Shown piece by piece: positions 35,247 through 43,400 of a stretch of DNA of 64,000 nucleotides (position 1 is the stretch's first letter; every line of letters begins with the position of its first letter). This stretch comes from an uncultured Steroidobacter sp. (lineage in GTDB: Bacteria; Pseudomonadota; Gammaproteobacteria; Steroidobacterales; Steroidobacteraceae), in the NCBI GenBank assembly GCA_937864115.1, contig CALMII010000028.1, positions 124,001 to 188,000 of the forward strand, written 5' to 3'. A program made the translations under genes and the position numbers. The notes under the pieces were generated by a model. That model worked only from the letters and a program-made list of their open reading frames with translations, was not told where the DNA came from and did no database searches.

Positions 35247-37289
35247 ATGCGCAAGGTGTTGTGGAGTCTGGTCGCGCTGATCGGTGCGTTCGCCATCGGC
35301 GGCGTCGCGCTGCATCGGGGTGAAACGATCAATGCGATGTGGATCATCGTCGCGGCGATCTGCATCTACGCCATCGGCTATCGCTTCTACAGCAAGTGGG
35401 TCGCGACGCGCGTGCTGTGCGTCGATGCCACTCGCGCCACGCCGGCCGTGCGGCTCAACAACGGCCGCGACTTCGTTCCCACGCACCGCTGGATCGTCTT
35501 CGGTCATCACTTCGCGGCGATCGCCGGCCCCGGCCCACTGATCGGTCCCACGCTGGCAGCGCAGTTCGGCTACCTGCCCGGCACATTGTGGATCCTGGTC
35601 GGCGCCGTGCTCGGCGGCTGCGTGCAGGACATGACGATCCTGTTCCTGTCGACGCGGCGCAATGGCCGCAGTCTCGGCCAGATGGCGCGCGACGAACTCG
35701 GTCCCATCGGCGGCTATGCGGCGATGATCGGCACGATCACCATCATGCTGATCCTGATCGCGGTGCTCGGACTCGTGGTCGTGAACGCGATGAAGCACAG
35801 CCCATGGGCGACCTCGACGGTGTTTGCGACCATTCCCATCGCCGTGCTCGTCGGGCTCTACCTGCGCAACCTGCGGCCCGGCCGCGTACTGGAAGCCTCG
35901 CTGATCGGCGTCGCGCTGCTGCTTGCCGCGGTGGTCGGCGGCGGCCTGGTGAACGAGCACGAGACGCTGCGCGCCTGGTTCGACTGGGACGGTCGCTCGC
36001 TCGCGGCCTTCGTGATCGGCTACGGCTTCATCGCCGCCGTGCTGCCGGTGTGGCTGCTGCTGGCGCCGCGCGACTACCTGTCGACGTTCCTCAAGCTCGG
36101 CACCGTGCTGCTGCTGGTGCTTGCCGTGATCCTGATGCGGCCGGATCTGAAAATGCCTGCGCTGACGCAGTTCATCGACGGCAGCGGCCCGATCTTCGGC
36201 GGCGCGCTGTTTCCGTTCGTCTTCATCACCGTCGCCTGCGGCGCGATCTCGGGATTCCATGCGCTGGTGTCGAGCGGCACGACGCCCAAGCTCATCGGCA
36301 ATGAAACCGATGTGCGCCTCATCGGCTACGGCAGCATGATGCTCGAATCGTGCGTCGCCATCGTGGCCATGATCGCCGCCACGCTGCTCGACCCGGGCGT
36401 CTTCTTCGCGATCAACAGCGCGCCCGGCGTCGTCGGCGCAACGGCCGAAGCCGCGGTGACGACGATCAGCGGCTGGGGATTCCCGGTCACGGTCGAGCAG
36501 ATGGATTCGCTCGCCGCGGCGATGGGCGAGTCGACGCTGTTTGCGCGCACGGGCGGCGCGCCGTCGCTGGCCGTCGGCATGGCGAGCATCCTTTCTTCCG
36601 TGTTCGGCCAGGGCCTGCTGGCCATCTGGTATCACTTCGCCATCATGTTCGAAGCGGTTTTCATCCTGACGACGCTCGATGCGGGCACACGCGTCGGCCG
36701 CTTCATGGTGCAGGATCTGCTCGGTCACTTCTCGAAGCGGCTCGGCGAAACGTCGTCGTATCCATCCATCCTGGTTTCCAGCGCACTGGTCGTCGCGGGC
36801 TGGGGATACTTCCTCTACATCGGCGTCATCGATCCCAATGGCGGCATCAACATTCTCTGGCCGCTGTTCGGCATCGCGAACCAGTTGCTCGCGGGCATCG
36901 CGCTGTCGGTCGCGACCGGCATCCTGATCAAGCAGGGACAGCTGCGCCATGCCTGGGTCACTGCGGTGCCGCTGGCATGGATTGCGGTGATCACCACCGC
37001 AGCAACCTGGGAAAAGATCGTGTCGACGGATCCGCGCATCGGCTTTCTGGCCGCAGCGGATCAGCTGGCAAACAAGGTCGCCGCGGGGACGCTGAGTCCC
37101 GAACAGATGGCGGTGGCGCCGCAGCTGATCTTCAACCAGCGTCTCGATGCCGTGCTGGCGATCATACTCACCGTCATTCTCTGGATCGTGATTGCCGACA
37201 TGCTGCGCGTGGCGCGCCGCGTGACCCGCGGCCTGCCCGTGCTGCCGAGTTCGGAAGCGCCGGCTGTCGTGATGGAGGTCCGTGCATGA
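35247..37289 (+). CDS. cstA: Carbon starvation protein CstA, pyruvate/peptide transporter
   Basis: A 680-residue polytopic membrane protein with 16-18 hydrophobic segments. The CstA signature NGRDFVPTHRWIVFGHHFAAIAGPGPLIGPTLAAQFGYLPG is at about residues 70-110, and later blocks (FHALVSSGTTPKLI, LTTLDAGTRVGRFMVQDLL, LFGIANQLLAGIAL) also match. CstA/BtsT proteins take up pyruvate or peptides. ATG 35247 is preceded by GGGGGGAGC. Its last codon overlaps ybdD by 4 nt, and that pairing is diagnostic for CstA. Confidence 0.95.
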   Translation: MRKVLWSLVALIGAFAIGGVALHRGETINAMWIIVAAICIYAIGYRFYSKWVATRVLCVDATRATPAVRLNNGRDFVPTHRWIVFGHHFAAIAGPGPLIGPTLAAQFGYLPGTLWILVGAVLGGCVQDMTILFLSTRRNGRSLGQMARDELGPIGGYAAMIGTITIMLILIAVLGLVVVNAMKHSPWATSTVFATIPIAVLVGLYLRNLRPGRVLEASLIGVALLLAAVVGGGLVNEHETLRAWFDWDGRSLAAFVIGYGFIAAVLPVWLLLAPRDYLSTFLKLGTVLLLVLAVILMRPDLKMPALTQFIDGSGPIFGGALFPFVFITVACGAISGFHALVSSGTTPKLIGNETDVRLIGYGSMMLESCVAIVAMIAATLLDPGVFFAINSAPGVVGATAEAAVTTISGWGFPVTVEQMDSLAAAMGESTLFARTGGAPSLAVGMASILSSVFGQGLLAIWYHFAIMFEAVFILTTLDAGTRVGRFMVQDLLGHFSKRLGETSSYPSILVSSALVVAGWGYFLYIGVIDPNGGINILWPLFGIANQLLAGIALSVATGILIKQGQLRHAWVTAVPLAWIAVITTAATWEKIVSTDPRIGFLAAADQLANKVAAGTLSPEQMAVAPQLIFNQRLDAVLAIILTVILWIVIADMLRVARRVTRGLPVLPSSEAPAVVMEVRA

Positions 37290-37465
37290 AAGCGCGACTG
37301 CAATCCTTCTGGCGCTTCGTACGCGAACTGGCGACTGACGACGCCTACGAGCGTTACCTGCAGCATCACCGCCACACGCACGAGGACTGCGCGCCGCTCG
37401 GTCGGCGCGCGTTCTATCTGCGTCAGCAGCAGAACAAGTGGAGCGGCGTGCAGCGCTGCTGCTGA
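37286..37465 (+). CDS. YbdD/YjiX family small protein (DUF466)
   Basis: A 59-residue protein. The block DAYERYLQHHRHTHEDCAPLGRRAFYLRQQQNKW is the YbdD signature, with a C-terminal Cys-Cys. It begins inside the last codons of cstA and is known as an almost constant CstA companion of unknown function. Confidence 0.93.
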   Translation: MKARLQSFWRFVRELATDDAYERYLQHHRHTHEDCAPLGRRAFYLRQQQNKWSGVQRCC

Positions 37466-37475
37466 AGCTGAATTC

Positions 37476-37540
37476 TTCCTGTGGGTCAGGCTTCAGCCTG
37501 ACATTGCTCGAAGGCCGGCTAAAGCCGGCCCCACAGCAGG
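37476..37540. repeat. Intergenic inverted repeat, family B
   Basis: GGTCAGGCTTCAGCCTGAC then GGCCGGCTAAAGCCGGCCCC with CCACAG. It separates the convergent ends of ybdD and the molybdenum hydroxylase large subunit. Confidence 0.85.
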
Positions 37541-37543
37541 AAA

Positions 37544-39736
37544 CTAGACCGCGATGCCCTGCTTCGCGATCGGCAGCGTGCGCAGGCGCTTGCGGGTCGC
37601 TGCGTAGATCGCGTTGCAGACTGCCGGTGCGACCAGCGCGACTACCGGCTCGCCCATGCCGCCCGGCTTCTCCTCGCTTTCGATGAAGTAGACCTCCACC
37701 GCCGGCACCTCGTTGATGCGCATGAGGCGATAGTCGTTGAAGTTCTGTTCCTTCACCTTGCCGCCGGCGACGTTGATCTCGTCGTACAGCGCCGCCGTCA
37801 GTCCGAAGATGATGCTGCCTTCGGCCTGCGCGTGAACGATGTCGGGATTCACGATCTGGCCGCAATCGATCACGCAGACGATGCGATGGACCTTCAGCCT
37901 GTTGCCTTCCATGGAAATTTCGGCGACCTGCGCCAGATACGTGTCGTAGCCGGACATCAGCGCGATGCCCTGGTAACGGCCTTCCGGAATGCGTCCCCAC
38001 TGCGCCTTCTTCGCCGCTGCATCCAGAACCGCCTGCCAGCGCGGCTGCCTGGCGAGCAGGTCGTGCCGGAACTGATACGGATCCTTGCCGGCCGCATGCG
38101 CCACTTCATCCATGAACCCTTCGACCGTGAAGCAGTTGAGCGCATGGCTGACCGAACGCCAGTAGCCCACGTCGATTCCGATCTCGTGCTGCACGTAGTC
38201 GATGCGCACGTTCGCGGCGGCATAGGGATAGTTGTGCGCCGCTTCGATGGCGAACGGATCGACGATGTCCTTCACCACCGCCGGCGCCCAGCGTGAAGTA
38301 ATCGACGGCGCGACGAGCTGCAGCTTGAACGTCGTGAGATTGCCCTGCGCATCGAGCGCCGCCGCGCAGGTGTTGCGTGCCGGCGGGCGATACTTGTCAT
38401 GAGTCGTGTCGTCTTCGCGCGTCCACAGCAGTTTCACCGGTTTGCCCGCCGCCTTGGCGCACTCGACCGCTGCGGGAATGAAATCGACATCGAGCCGACG
38501 ACCGAAGCCGCCGCCGAGGAACGTCGTGTGCACGAGGACTTTCTCGAGCGGCAGGCCCGCAGCCTGCGCAGCGACGGCCTGGGCCATCTGTTGCACCTGG
38601 GTCGGCGCGTAGACGTGACAGTGGCCGTCCTTGAACTCGACCGTGCAGTTCTGCGGCTCGAGCGTCGCATGCGCCAGCATGGGCAGTTCGTACACGGCAT
38701 CGACGCGCTTCGATGCGCCGCGCAGACCGCTCTCGGAATCGCCTTCCTTGCGGACTTCCTTGCCCGTCCCGCTGGCGGCAGATTTCAGGCCGGCATAGAT
38801 CGCCGCATTGCTGAGCCGGGCATTCGGGCCGGATTTCCATTTGATCGTCAGGGCGTCGCGCGCCTGCTTCGCCTGCCACCAGCTGTCGGCGATCACTGCG
38901 ACGCCGGCTGAGGTCTGCACGACCTGTCGCACGCCGGGCATGGCCTTGGCCCTGGCGTCATCGAAGTTTTCCACGGTGGCACCAAGTTCGGGCGCTTGCG
39001 CCAGCGATGCGTACAGCATGTCCGGTAGACGCACATCGATACCGAACTGCGCACTGCCATCGACCTTCGCCGCCGTGTCGAGACGCTTCTGCGGTTTGCC
39101 GATGAAGCGCCACGCATCGCGACCGCGCGGTCGCACGTTCGCCGGCCTGGGAAGCGCCGCCGCCGCTTCGACCAGTTCACCGAACGCCGCTCTGCGGCTC
39201 GTGAAAACGACATAGCCGTCTTCGACCGAACACCGCGACGCCGGCACGCTCCATTCATCGGCGGCGACGGCGATCAGTCGTTCGCGCGCCTCGGCGCCCG
39301 CCATGCGCAGCTTGTCCCACGCATCGCGCACGCTCGTGCTGCCGCCGGTCACCTGCGCGCCGAGCAGGCTGTTGACATACGCCGCACCGGGCGGGGCGAA
39401 TTCCACCTGGATGCTGGCAGGTTCGACGCCCAGTTCCTCTGCGATCAACGTGGGCAGCGCCGTGTAGACGCCCTGGCCCATCTCGGATCGGTCGCACAGC
39501 ACGGTGATCGCGCCGTCGGTGCCGATGCGCAACCAGGCATTCGCCTCGACGACTTTCGCCGGTCCGGCAGTGCGCGCGACGTTGTCGGGTTTGCCGCAGC
39601 CCGGCAGATACATCGCGATGACCAAGCCGCCGGACGTCGCGGCGGCCGATTTCAGAAAACCGCGTCGCGAGAGTTCGACGTGCATCTGCGGCTCGTGCGA
39701 CGGGCTGATCGATTCCATCTCGGTGTCGAGCGACAT
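37544..39736 (-). CDS. Tat-exported molybdopterin-binding large subunit (isoquinoline 1-oxidoreductase/aldehyde oxidase type)
   Basis: A 730-residue protein with a Tat signal: SRRGFLKSAAATSGGLVIA near residue 25, followed by a potential lipobox-like PGCG. The xanthine oxidase-family large-subunit folds follow: AYVNSLLGAQVTGGSTSVRDAW, GGGFGRRLDVDFIPAAVE, and the end block GMGEPVVALVAPAVCNAI with the catalytic Glu in G-E-P. The subunit resembles IorB rather than the CODH-like large chain. It forms a pair with the 2Fe-2S protein encoded upstream. No XdhC or cytochrome partner gene is adjacent. Confidence 0.9.
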   Translation of the reverse strand: MSLDTEMESISPSHEPQMHVELSRRGFLKSAAATSGGLVIAMYLPGCGKPDNVARTAGPAKVVEANAWLRIGTDGAITVLCDRSEMGQGVYTALPTLIAEELGVEPASIQVEFAPPGAAYVNSLLGAQVTGGSTSVRDAWDKLRMAGAEARERLIAVAADEWSVPASRCSVEDGYVVFTSRRAAFGELVEAAAALPRPANVRPRGRDAWRFIGKPQKRLDTAAKVDGSAQFGIDVRLPDMLYASLAQAPELGATVENFDDARAKAMPGVRQVVQTSAGVAVIADSWWQAKQARDALTIKWKSGPNARLSNAAIYAGLKSAASGTGKEVRKEGDSESGLRGASKRVDAVYELPMLAHATLEPQNCTVEFKDGHCHVYAPTQVQQMAQAVAAQAAGLPLEKVLVHTTFLGGGFGRRLDVDFIPAAVECAKAAGKPVKLLWTREDDTTHDKYRPPARNTCAAALDAQGNLTTFKLQLVAPSITSRWAPAVVKDIVDPFAIEAAHNYPYAAANVRIDYVQHEIGIDVGYWRSVSHALNCFTVEGFMDEVAHAAGKDPYQFRHDLLARQPRWQAVLDAAAKKAQWGRIPEGRYQGIALMSGYDTYLAQVAEISMEGNRLKVHRIVCVIDCGQIVNPDIVHAQAEGSIIFGLTAALYDEINVAGGKVKEQNFNDYRLMRINEVPAVEVYFIESEEKPGGMGEPVVALVAPAVCNAIYAATRKRLRTLPIAKQGIAV

Positions 39737-39739
39737 GGA

Positions 39740-40207
39740 TCAGCCCTCCTTGCCGGCGGTCAGTTCGGCCGCGCGATGGATGGCCTTGCGGATGCGCACG
39801 TAGGTGCCGCAGCGGCACAGATTGCCCGCCATCGCCGTGTCGATGTCGCCATCGGTCGGCGCAGGCGTCTTCGCCAGCAATGCCGCGGCCGACATGATCT
39901 GGCCGGACTGGCAGTAGCCGCATTGCGGCACATCGAATTCGATCCAGGCCTTCTGCACCGGATGACTGCGATCCGGCGACAGACCTTCGATCGTCGTGAT
40001 GGACTTGCCCGCCACGGCGCTGGCCGGCGTGACGCACGCCCGCGTGGCGGCGCCATCGATGTGAACGGTGCAGGCGCCGCACAGGGCCATGCCGCAACCG
40101 TACTTCGTGCCTGTCATCCCCAGCGTGTCGCGCAGCACCCAGAGCAGCGGCGTGTCGTCGGCAACGTCGACTTCATGGCTCGCGCCATTGACGGTGAGCT
40201 TCAGCAT
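39740..40207 (-). CDS. 2Fe-2S small subunit of a molybdenum hydroxylase (IorA-type)
   Basis: A 155-residue protein starting at ATG 40207. Two iron-sulfur clusters are bound: the plant ferredoxin-like CGMALCGACTVHIDG and the four-helix CGYCQSGQIM plus CRCGTYVRI. The length and the small-subunit plan are standard. It has no signal peptide and probably rides out through the Tat system with the large subunit. Only 3 nt separate its stop from the large-subunit start, so the two are coupled. Confidence 0.95.
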   Translation of the reverse strand: MLKLTVNGASHEVDVADDTPLLWVLRDTLGMTGTKYGCGMALCGACTVHIDGAATRACVTPASAVAGKSITTIEGLSPDRSHPVQKAWIEFDVPQCGYCQSGQIMSAAALLAKTPAPTDGDIDTAMAGNLCRCGTYVRIRKAIHRAAELTAGKEG

Positions 40208-40379
40208 GCGAAATCCCCCGGTGTTGTATGGACGGGTTCGGGCCCGATCTCTCGCGGCGAATATACGCCGCGTCATTCAAGGGACCGCGCGGGGATTTGT
40301 ACGGACGCGCTCTTCCGATGACCTGATCGCAGAGATCAGGAACAACTTCTTGCTTCGCAACAATACGTGACAGAAGTAA

Positions 40380-40407
40380 TTGACTTGCTTTGCTTAAATG
40401 TTATGGT
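40380..40407 (+). promoter_or_regulatory. Promoter of the 25-residue membrane peptide gene
   Basis: -35 TTGACT (40380-40385), 16-bp spacer, -10 TATGGT (40402-40407). The position is 38 bases before the peptide's ATG. Dyads TGCATTGCA and GCAAAATGACGC lie just downstream and could be operator-like. Confidence 0.55.
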
Positions 40408-40444
40408 GCATTGCAAAATGACGCAAAGCAGCAAAGGAGGTTCC

Positions 40445-40522
40445 ATGGAAATCATCTATACGGCGTTCCTGATCGGCACGATGGCCATCACGTTGATGTT
40501 TACCCTCGACAGCTTGAACTGA
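40445..40522 (+). CDS. Probable 25-residue single-pass membrane peptide
   Basis: An ATG with a near-perfect ribosome site (AAAGGAGG, then four bases) opens a 25-codon frame ending in TGA. The peptide starts MEIIYTAFLIGTMAIT and ends in an S-L-N tail, so almost all of it is hydrophobic and would span the inner membrane. A -35/-10 pair lies upstream. It is too short for standard ORF calls. The strong ribosome site plus promoter makes it credible as a small membrane regulator; no function can be assigned. Confidence 0.6.
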   Translation: MEIIYTAFLIGTMAITLMFTLDSLN

Positions 40523-40578
40523 TCGATCGGGTCGTTCCTCCCGCGAGAGCCTGCCGGTCCCGGCTGGTTCTTGCGGGC

Positions 40579-40600
40579 AGGCGGGGCAAGTCCCGCCTTC
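40579..40600 (+). terminator. Weak hairpin downstream of the 25-residue peptide gene
   Basis: Seven-bp stem AGGCGGG / CCCGCCT, loop GCAAGT, followed by pyrimidine-rich sequence rather than a T-run. It could terminate the peptide transcript, though imperfectly. Confidence 0.4.
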
Positions 40601-40646
40601 ATCTCTCCCGCCTCTTCTCCCTCTGATCTGTCGGCAACTTCCGACA

Positions 40647-40690
40647 AAGTGTCGACTTGTTTGACACTTCACACTCCCGCTGTGTATTTA
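40647..40690 (+). promoter_or_regulatory. Bactofilin promoter with inverted repeat on the -35 box
   Basis: -35 TTGACA (40661-40666). The -10 candidates are TGTATT (40683-40688, 16-bp spacer) or TATTTA (40685-40690, 18-bp spacer). An inverted repeat AAGTGTC (40647-40653) and GACACTT (40663-40669) overlaps the -35, where a repressor could bind (inference). Confidence 0.5.
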
Positions 40691-40741
40691 CCTTCAACGG
40701 TCCGTCGACCGTTTCGAAGTTCACCCACAGGAGGGTTCGTC

Positions 40742-41218
40742 ATGGCGTTGTGGAAAGATCAATACGGCCGGGAACAGAGCGGGCCGGATCCTGCAGCCAA
40801 GGAACCCGAGAAGACCGTGACACCGCTTGCTGCGGTGGCCGAACCGGCTCGCACCGCTCCGGCGTCGCGCGCTGATGCGGGCGGCGGCAAGGAATCGGTT
40901 ATCGCCGCAGGCCTGACCATTGAAGGCAAGATCGAAGGCAACGGCCACGTCCGCATCGCCGGCAACTTCAAGGGCGACGTGCACGTGCAGGGCAATCTCA
41001 CCATCGAATCCGGCGCCCATCTCACGGGCGGCGTACGCGCACATACCGTGGTGGTCGGCGGCGAACTCGAAGGCAACATCGATGCCGCGTCGCGGGTCGA
41101 GTTGCTGCAGACCGGCGTTCTCAATGGCGATCTCAAGGCAGGCTCCCTGACCGTGGCCGCAGGTTCGCGCATGCGCGGTCGCGCCGAGTTCGGCTGGGAC
41201 GACAAGTCCAAGACCTGA
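40742..41218 (+). CDS. Bactofilin (polymer-forming cytoskeletal protein)
   Basis: A 158-residue protein. After a Pro/Ala-rich N-terminal 45 residues, a right-handed beta-helix follows with the typical repeats: VIAAGLTIEGKIEGNGHVRIAGNFKGDVHVQGNLTIESGAHLTGGVRAHTVVVGGELEGNI. The C-terminal tail is short. Bactofilins form non-polar filaments at the membrane that scaffold cell-wall enzymes or polar proteins. The ATG at 40742 is preceded by AGGAGG. It is followed 8 nt later by a zinc-ribbon gene, so the two share an operon. Confidence 0.95.
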   Translation: MALWKDQYGREQSGPDPAAKEPEKTVTPLAAVAEPARTAPASRADAGGGKESVIAAGLTIEGKIEGNGHVRIAGNFKGDVHVQGNLTIESGAHLTGGVRAHTVVVGGELEGNIDAASRVELLQTGVLNGDLKAGSLTVAAGSRMRGRAEFGWDDKSKT

Positions 41219-41226
41219 CCCGGTCC

Positions 41227-41577
41227 ATGAACAGCCGCGTCGCGGCGCCCGGAAAGACGAGGATCTGTCCGCACTGCAAGGCCACGATCCTCGAAAGCGC
41301 TGCCGTCTGCCCGGGATGCCATCACCATCTGCGCTTCGACCCGAAAGCGATCGTCGAGCGGCGTGCGCAGCCGACGTTCTCGGCGCTGCGGGTCGAAGGA
41401 TCGTTCCGCAATCCGCCGACGAGCGCGGCATGGGAGTACTCGGTCGTCGTTTCGATCCGCAACGACAAGGGCGAGGAAGTCGCGCGCAAAGTGGTTGGCG
41501 TCGGCGCGCTCGGCAACAACGAATCGCGCACCGTCACGTTGTCCGTTGATGTCTTTGCACCCGCCAATTCCCGATAG
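41227..41577 (+). CDS. Zinc-ribbon protein coupled to bactofilin
   Basis: A 116-residue protein with an N-terminal zinc ribbon (ICPHC with CPGC 15 residues on, then HHH) and a beta-rich C-domain (EGSFRNPPTSAAWEYSVVVSIRNDKGEEVARKVVGVGALGNNESRTVTLSVDVF). The latter reads like an Ig-type or adhesion fold, and the whole is likely cytoplasmic because no signal is present. The gene starts 8 nt after the bactofilin stop. Related zinc-ribbon proteins sit next to bactofilins in other bacteria to my knowledge; the role is unknown. Confidence 0.82.
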   Translation: MNSRVAAPGKTRICPHCKATILESAAVCPGCHHHLRFDPKAIVERRAQPTFSALRVEGSFRNPPTSAAWEYSVVVSIRNDKGEEVARKVVGVGALGNNESRTVTLSVDVFAPANSR

Positions 41578-41609
41578 AACTGTCAGGACTGCCTTGCTTC
41601 AAGGATGAT

Positions 41610-41629
41610 GGAAGACCACATGGTCTTCC
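41610..41629. other. Stem-loop directly before a phosphatase start
   Basis: Perfect inverted repeat GGAAGACCA / TGGTCTTCC with a two-base loop, ending nine bases before the ATG at 41639. It lies where the ribosome site should be and could act as a terminator of the zinc-ribbon mRNA or hinder translation of the next gene. Confidence 0.6.
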
Positions 41630-41638
41630 TGTGAGCAC

Positions 41639-42217
41639 ATGCCAAAACTCTTTCTGGTTCGACACGCACGTCCCTCCGCCGGCTGGGGAGAAGATCCGGA
41701 TCCCGGCATCGATGCCCTCGGCGTCGAGCAATCCCGCACCACCGCGAGCGGCCTGGCGACGACGTTGTCTCCCGTCGCCTTGCTTTCAAGCCCGATGCGC
41801 CGTTGCCGCGAGACGGCGCAGCCGCTCGAACAGATGTGGCAACAATCCGCACGCGTGTTCGCACCCGTGGCAGAAATCCCGGCGCCGCCGCTCAGTGCAC
41901 AGGCGCGACGCGAATGGCTGAATCGCGGCATGCAGGGCACCTGGGATGAACTGCAGTCCTTCTCGCCGCCCGGCTCGCCCGACTATCTGGCCTGGCGCAC
42001 AGCGCTGCTCGAATCGCTGCAGGCATTGCCGGGCGACAGCGTCATCTTCACGCATTTCATCGCCATCAATGCCGTGGTCGCTGCAGCACGGCGGGTCGAT
42101 CACGTCGTGTGCTTCCGGCCTGATCATGCATCGGTCACGCTGGTGGAAAGCACGGGTGCCGGATTCGATCTCATTGCATTGGGTCGTGAAGCCGAAACGG
42201 GCGTACTGACACGCTGA
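41639..42217 (+). CDS. Histidine phosphatase family protein (cytosolic)
   Basis: A 192-residue protein with an N-terminal catalytic block LFLVRHARPSAG (RHA form of the RHG motif), the Arg in SSPMRRCRETAQPLEQ, and a second His in VIFTHFIAINAV. Unlike the exported phosphatase at 34.4 kb, it has no signal peptide. RHA-type members include SixA-like and CobC-like phosphatases; the substrate cannot be predicted. Only weak ribosome-site sequence is visible upstream because of the stem-loop. Confidence 0.88.
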   Translation: MPKLFLVRHARPSAGWGEDPDPGIDALGVEQSRTTASGLATTLSPVALLSSPMRRCRETAQPLEQMWQQSARVFAPVAEIPAPPLSAQARREWLNRGMQGTWDELQSFSPPGSPDYLAWRTALLESLQALPGDSVIFTHFIAINAVVAAARRVDHVVCFRPDHASVTLVESTGAGFDLIALGREAETGVLTR

Positions 42218-42240
42218 TCGTCTCGTGGCGGCACGCCCCC

Positions 42241-42268
42241 TTGGGCTGCGGGCTCGCCGCCCTATAAT
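42241..42268 (+). promoter_or_regulatory. Promoter of the DUF1993 gene
   Basis: A perfect -10 box TATAAT (42263-42268) with a weak -35 TTGGGC (42241-42246), spacer 16 bp. The gene's ATG is 28 bases further on. Confidence 0.65.
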
Positions 42269-42296
42269 CCGCGTCCCCACAAACCAGGCGCCCGCC

Positions 42297-42815
42297 ATGA
42301 CCACGATCTCGATGTACGAGGCTTCGATCCCGACCTTTCTTCACACGCTCGCCAGCCTGAAGAACCTTCTGCAGAAGGGCATCGCGTCCGCCGAAGCACG
42401 CAAGTTCGATCCCGGCATCCTCGCCGCCAGCCGACTGGCGCCGGACATGTTCCCGCTGACGCGCCAGGTGCAGATCGCTTCGGATGCCGCCAAGGGCGCA
42501 GTCGCACGCCTCGCCGGCATCGAGCCGCCGAAGTTCGAAGACACCGAAACCACGCTGGCAGAACTCATCGCACGCGTCGACAAGACCGTCGACTTCATCA
42601 AGACCGTGCCGCGCGAGCAGATCGACGGTTCGGAAGATCGCGAGATCGTGCTCAAGACGCCGCGCGGCGACCTGAACTTCAAGGGACTGGTATTCCTGCG
42701 CCACTGGGCGCTGCCGAACTTCTTCTTTCACGTGACGACGACCTACAACCTGCTGCGTCACGCAGGCGTCGATATCGGCAAACAGGATTTCCTGGGCGGC
42801 AGCCTGCTGCGCTGA
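42297..42815 (+). CDS. DUF1993 family protein
   Basis: A 172-residue helical soluble protein. The blocks SMYEASIPTFLHTLASLKNLLQKG, LAPDMFPLTRQVQIASDAAKGAVARLAG, and LPNFFFHVTTTYNLLRHAGVDIGKQDFLGG are those of DUF1993. The fold resembles DinB-like four-helix bundles, and the conserved His residues could bind a metal, but no activity is known. It is followed convergently by marR. Confidence 0.92.
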   Translation: MTTISMYEASIPTFLHTLASLKNLLQKGIASAEARKFDPGILAASRLAPDMFPLTRQVQIASDAAKGAVARLAGIEPPKFEDTETTLAELIARVDKTVDFIKTVPREQIDGSEDREIVLKTPRGDLNFKGLVFLRHWALPNFFFHVTTTYNLLRHAGVDIGKQDFLGGSLLR

Positions 42816-42826
42816 GCCCGCGGGAT

Positions 42827-43387
42827 TCAGGCGCGGCCGCGCCCTGCGGTCGCTGCCTGACGTCGCGAGGCGCTCTTCGCGGCGCGTGCCCGCTTCGTTC
42901 CGGTCGTTACCGTCGCGCCGTCGAATCCCGACACGCATTTCTGCAGCAACTGCTGCAGTTGGGTGACTTCGTTCTGCTTCAGCGCCGACAGCAGCCGCGC
43001 CCAGACTTCCTCGCCCACGATCTTGGCCCGACCCAGACGCCTGCGGCCGGCGTCGCTCAGACTCCAGCTGTCGGCGCGCGAATTCCCCGGATTCGGCCGG
43101 CGCATCACGGCCCCGTCCGCTTCGAGCCTCCGCAGGATGGTGTTCATCGTCTGCGCCGTGACGAAGCAGCGGCGCGCGATCTCCGCACCCGCGATGCCCG
43201 GCTCCGACTCGAGCATGTACAGCGCGGCAAAATGCGCGAACGACATCTCCAGCCGTTCCTCGCGCAGCCGTTCCTCGATTACCCCGCGCAGCAAATGGTG
43301 CAGGCTTTTCAGCAGGTACGGGATGGCCTGCTCCGGCGTCATGCCGTCGACCTGTTCCCCAAGGATCTTTACATTGCGTTGTGACAT
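42827..43387 (-). CDS. MarR family repressor of the adjacent RND pump
   Basis: A 186-residue protein with a winged-helix core: LEMSFAHFAALYMLESEPGIAGAEIARRCFVTAQTMNTILRRLEADGAVMRRPNP then SLSDAGRRRL. Two extra features: an N-terminal extension of about 25 residues and a basic Ala/Arg tail (KRARAAKSASRRQ). Divergent from the efflux genes, it most likely represses both directions from the palindrome lying between them. No ligand can be inferred. Confidence 0.92.
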   Translation of the reverse strand: MSQRNVKILGEQVDGMTPEQAIPYLLKSLHHLLRGVIEERLREERLEMSFAHFAALYMLESEPGIAGAEIARRCFVTAQTMNTILRRLEADGAVMRRPNPGNSRADSWSLSDAGRRRLGRAKIVGEEVWARLLSALKQNEVTQLQQLLQKCVSGFDGATVTTGTKRARAAKSASRRQAATAGRGRA

Positions 43388-43400
43388 GGCTCTGGTGCGG

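Noticed and set aside
35205..38000. Long minus-strand open frame opposite cstA
   Set aside because: It is antisense to a complete, motif-bearing cstA, with composition typical of a shadow frame.
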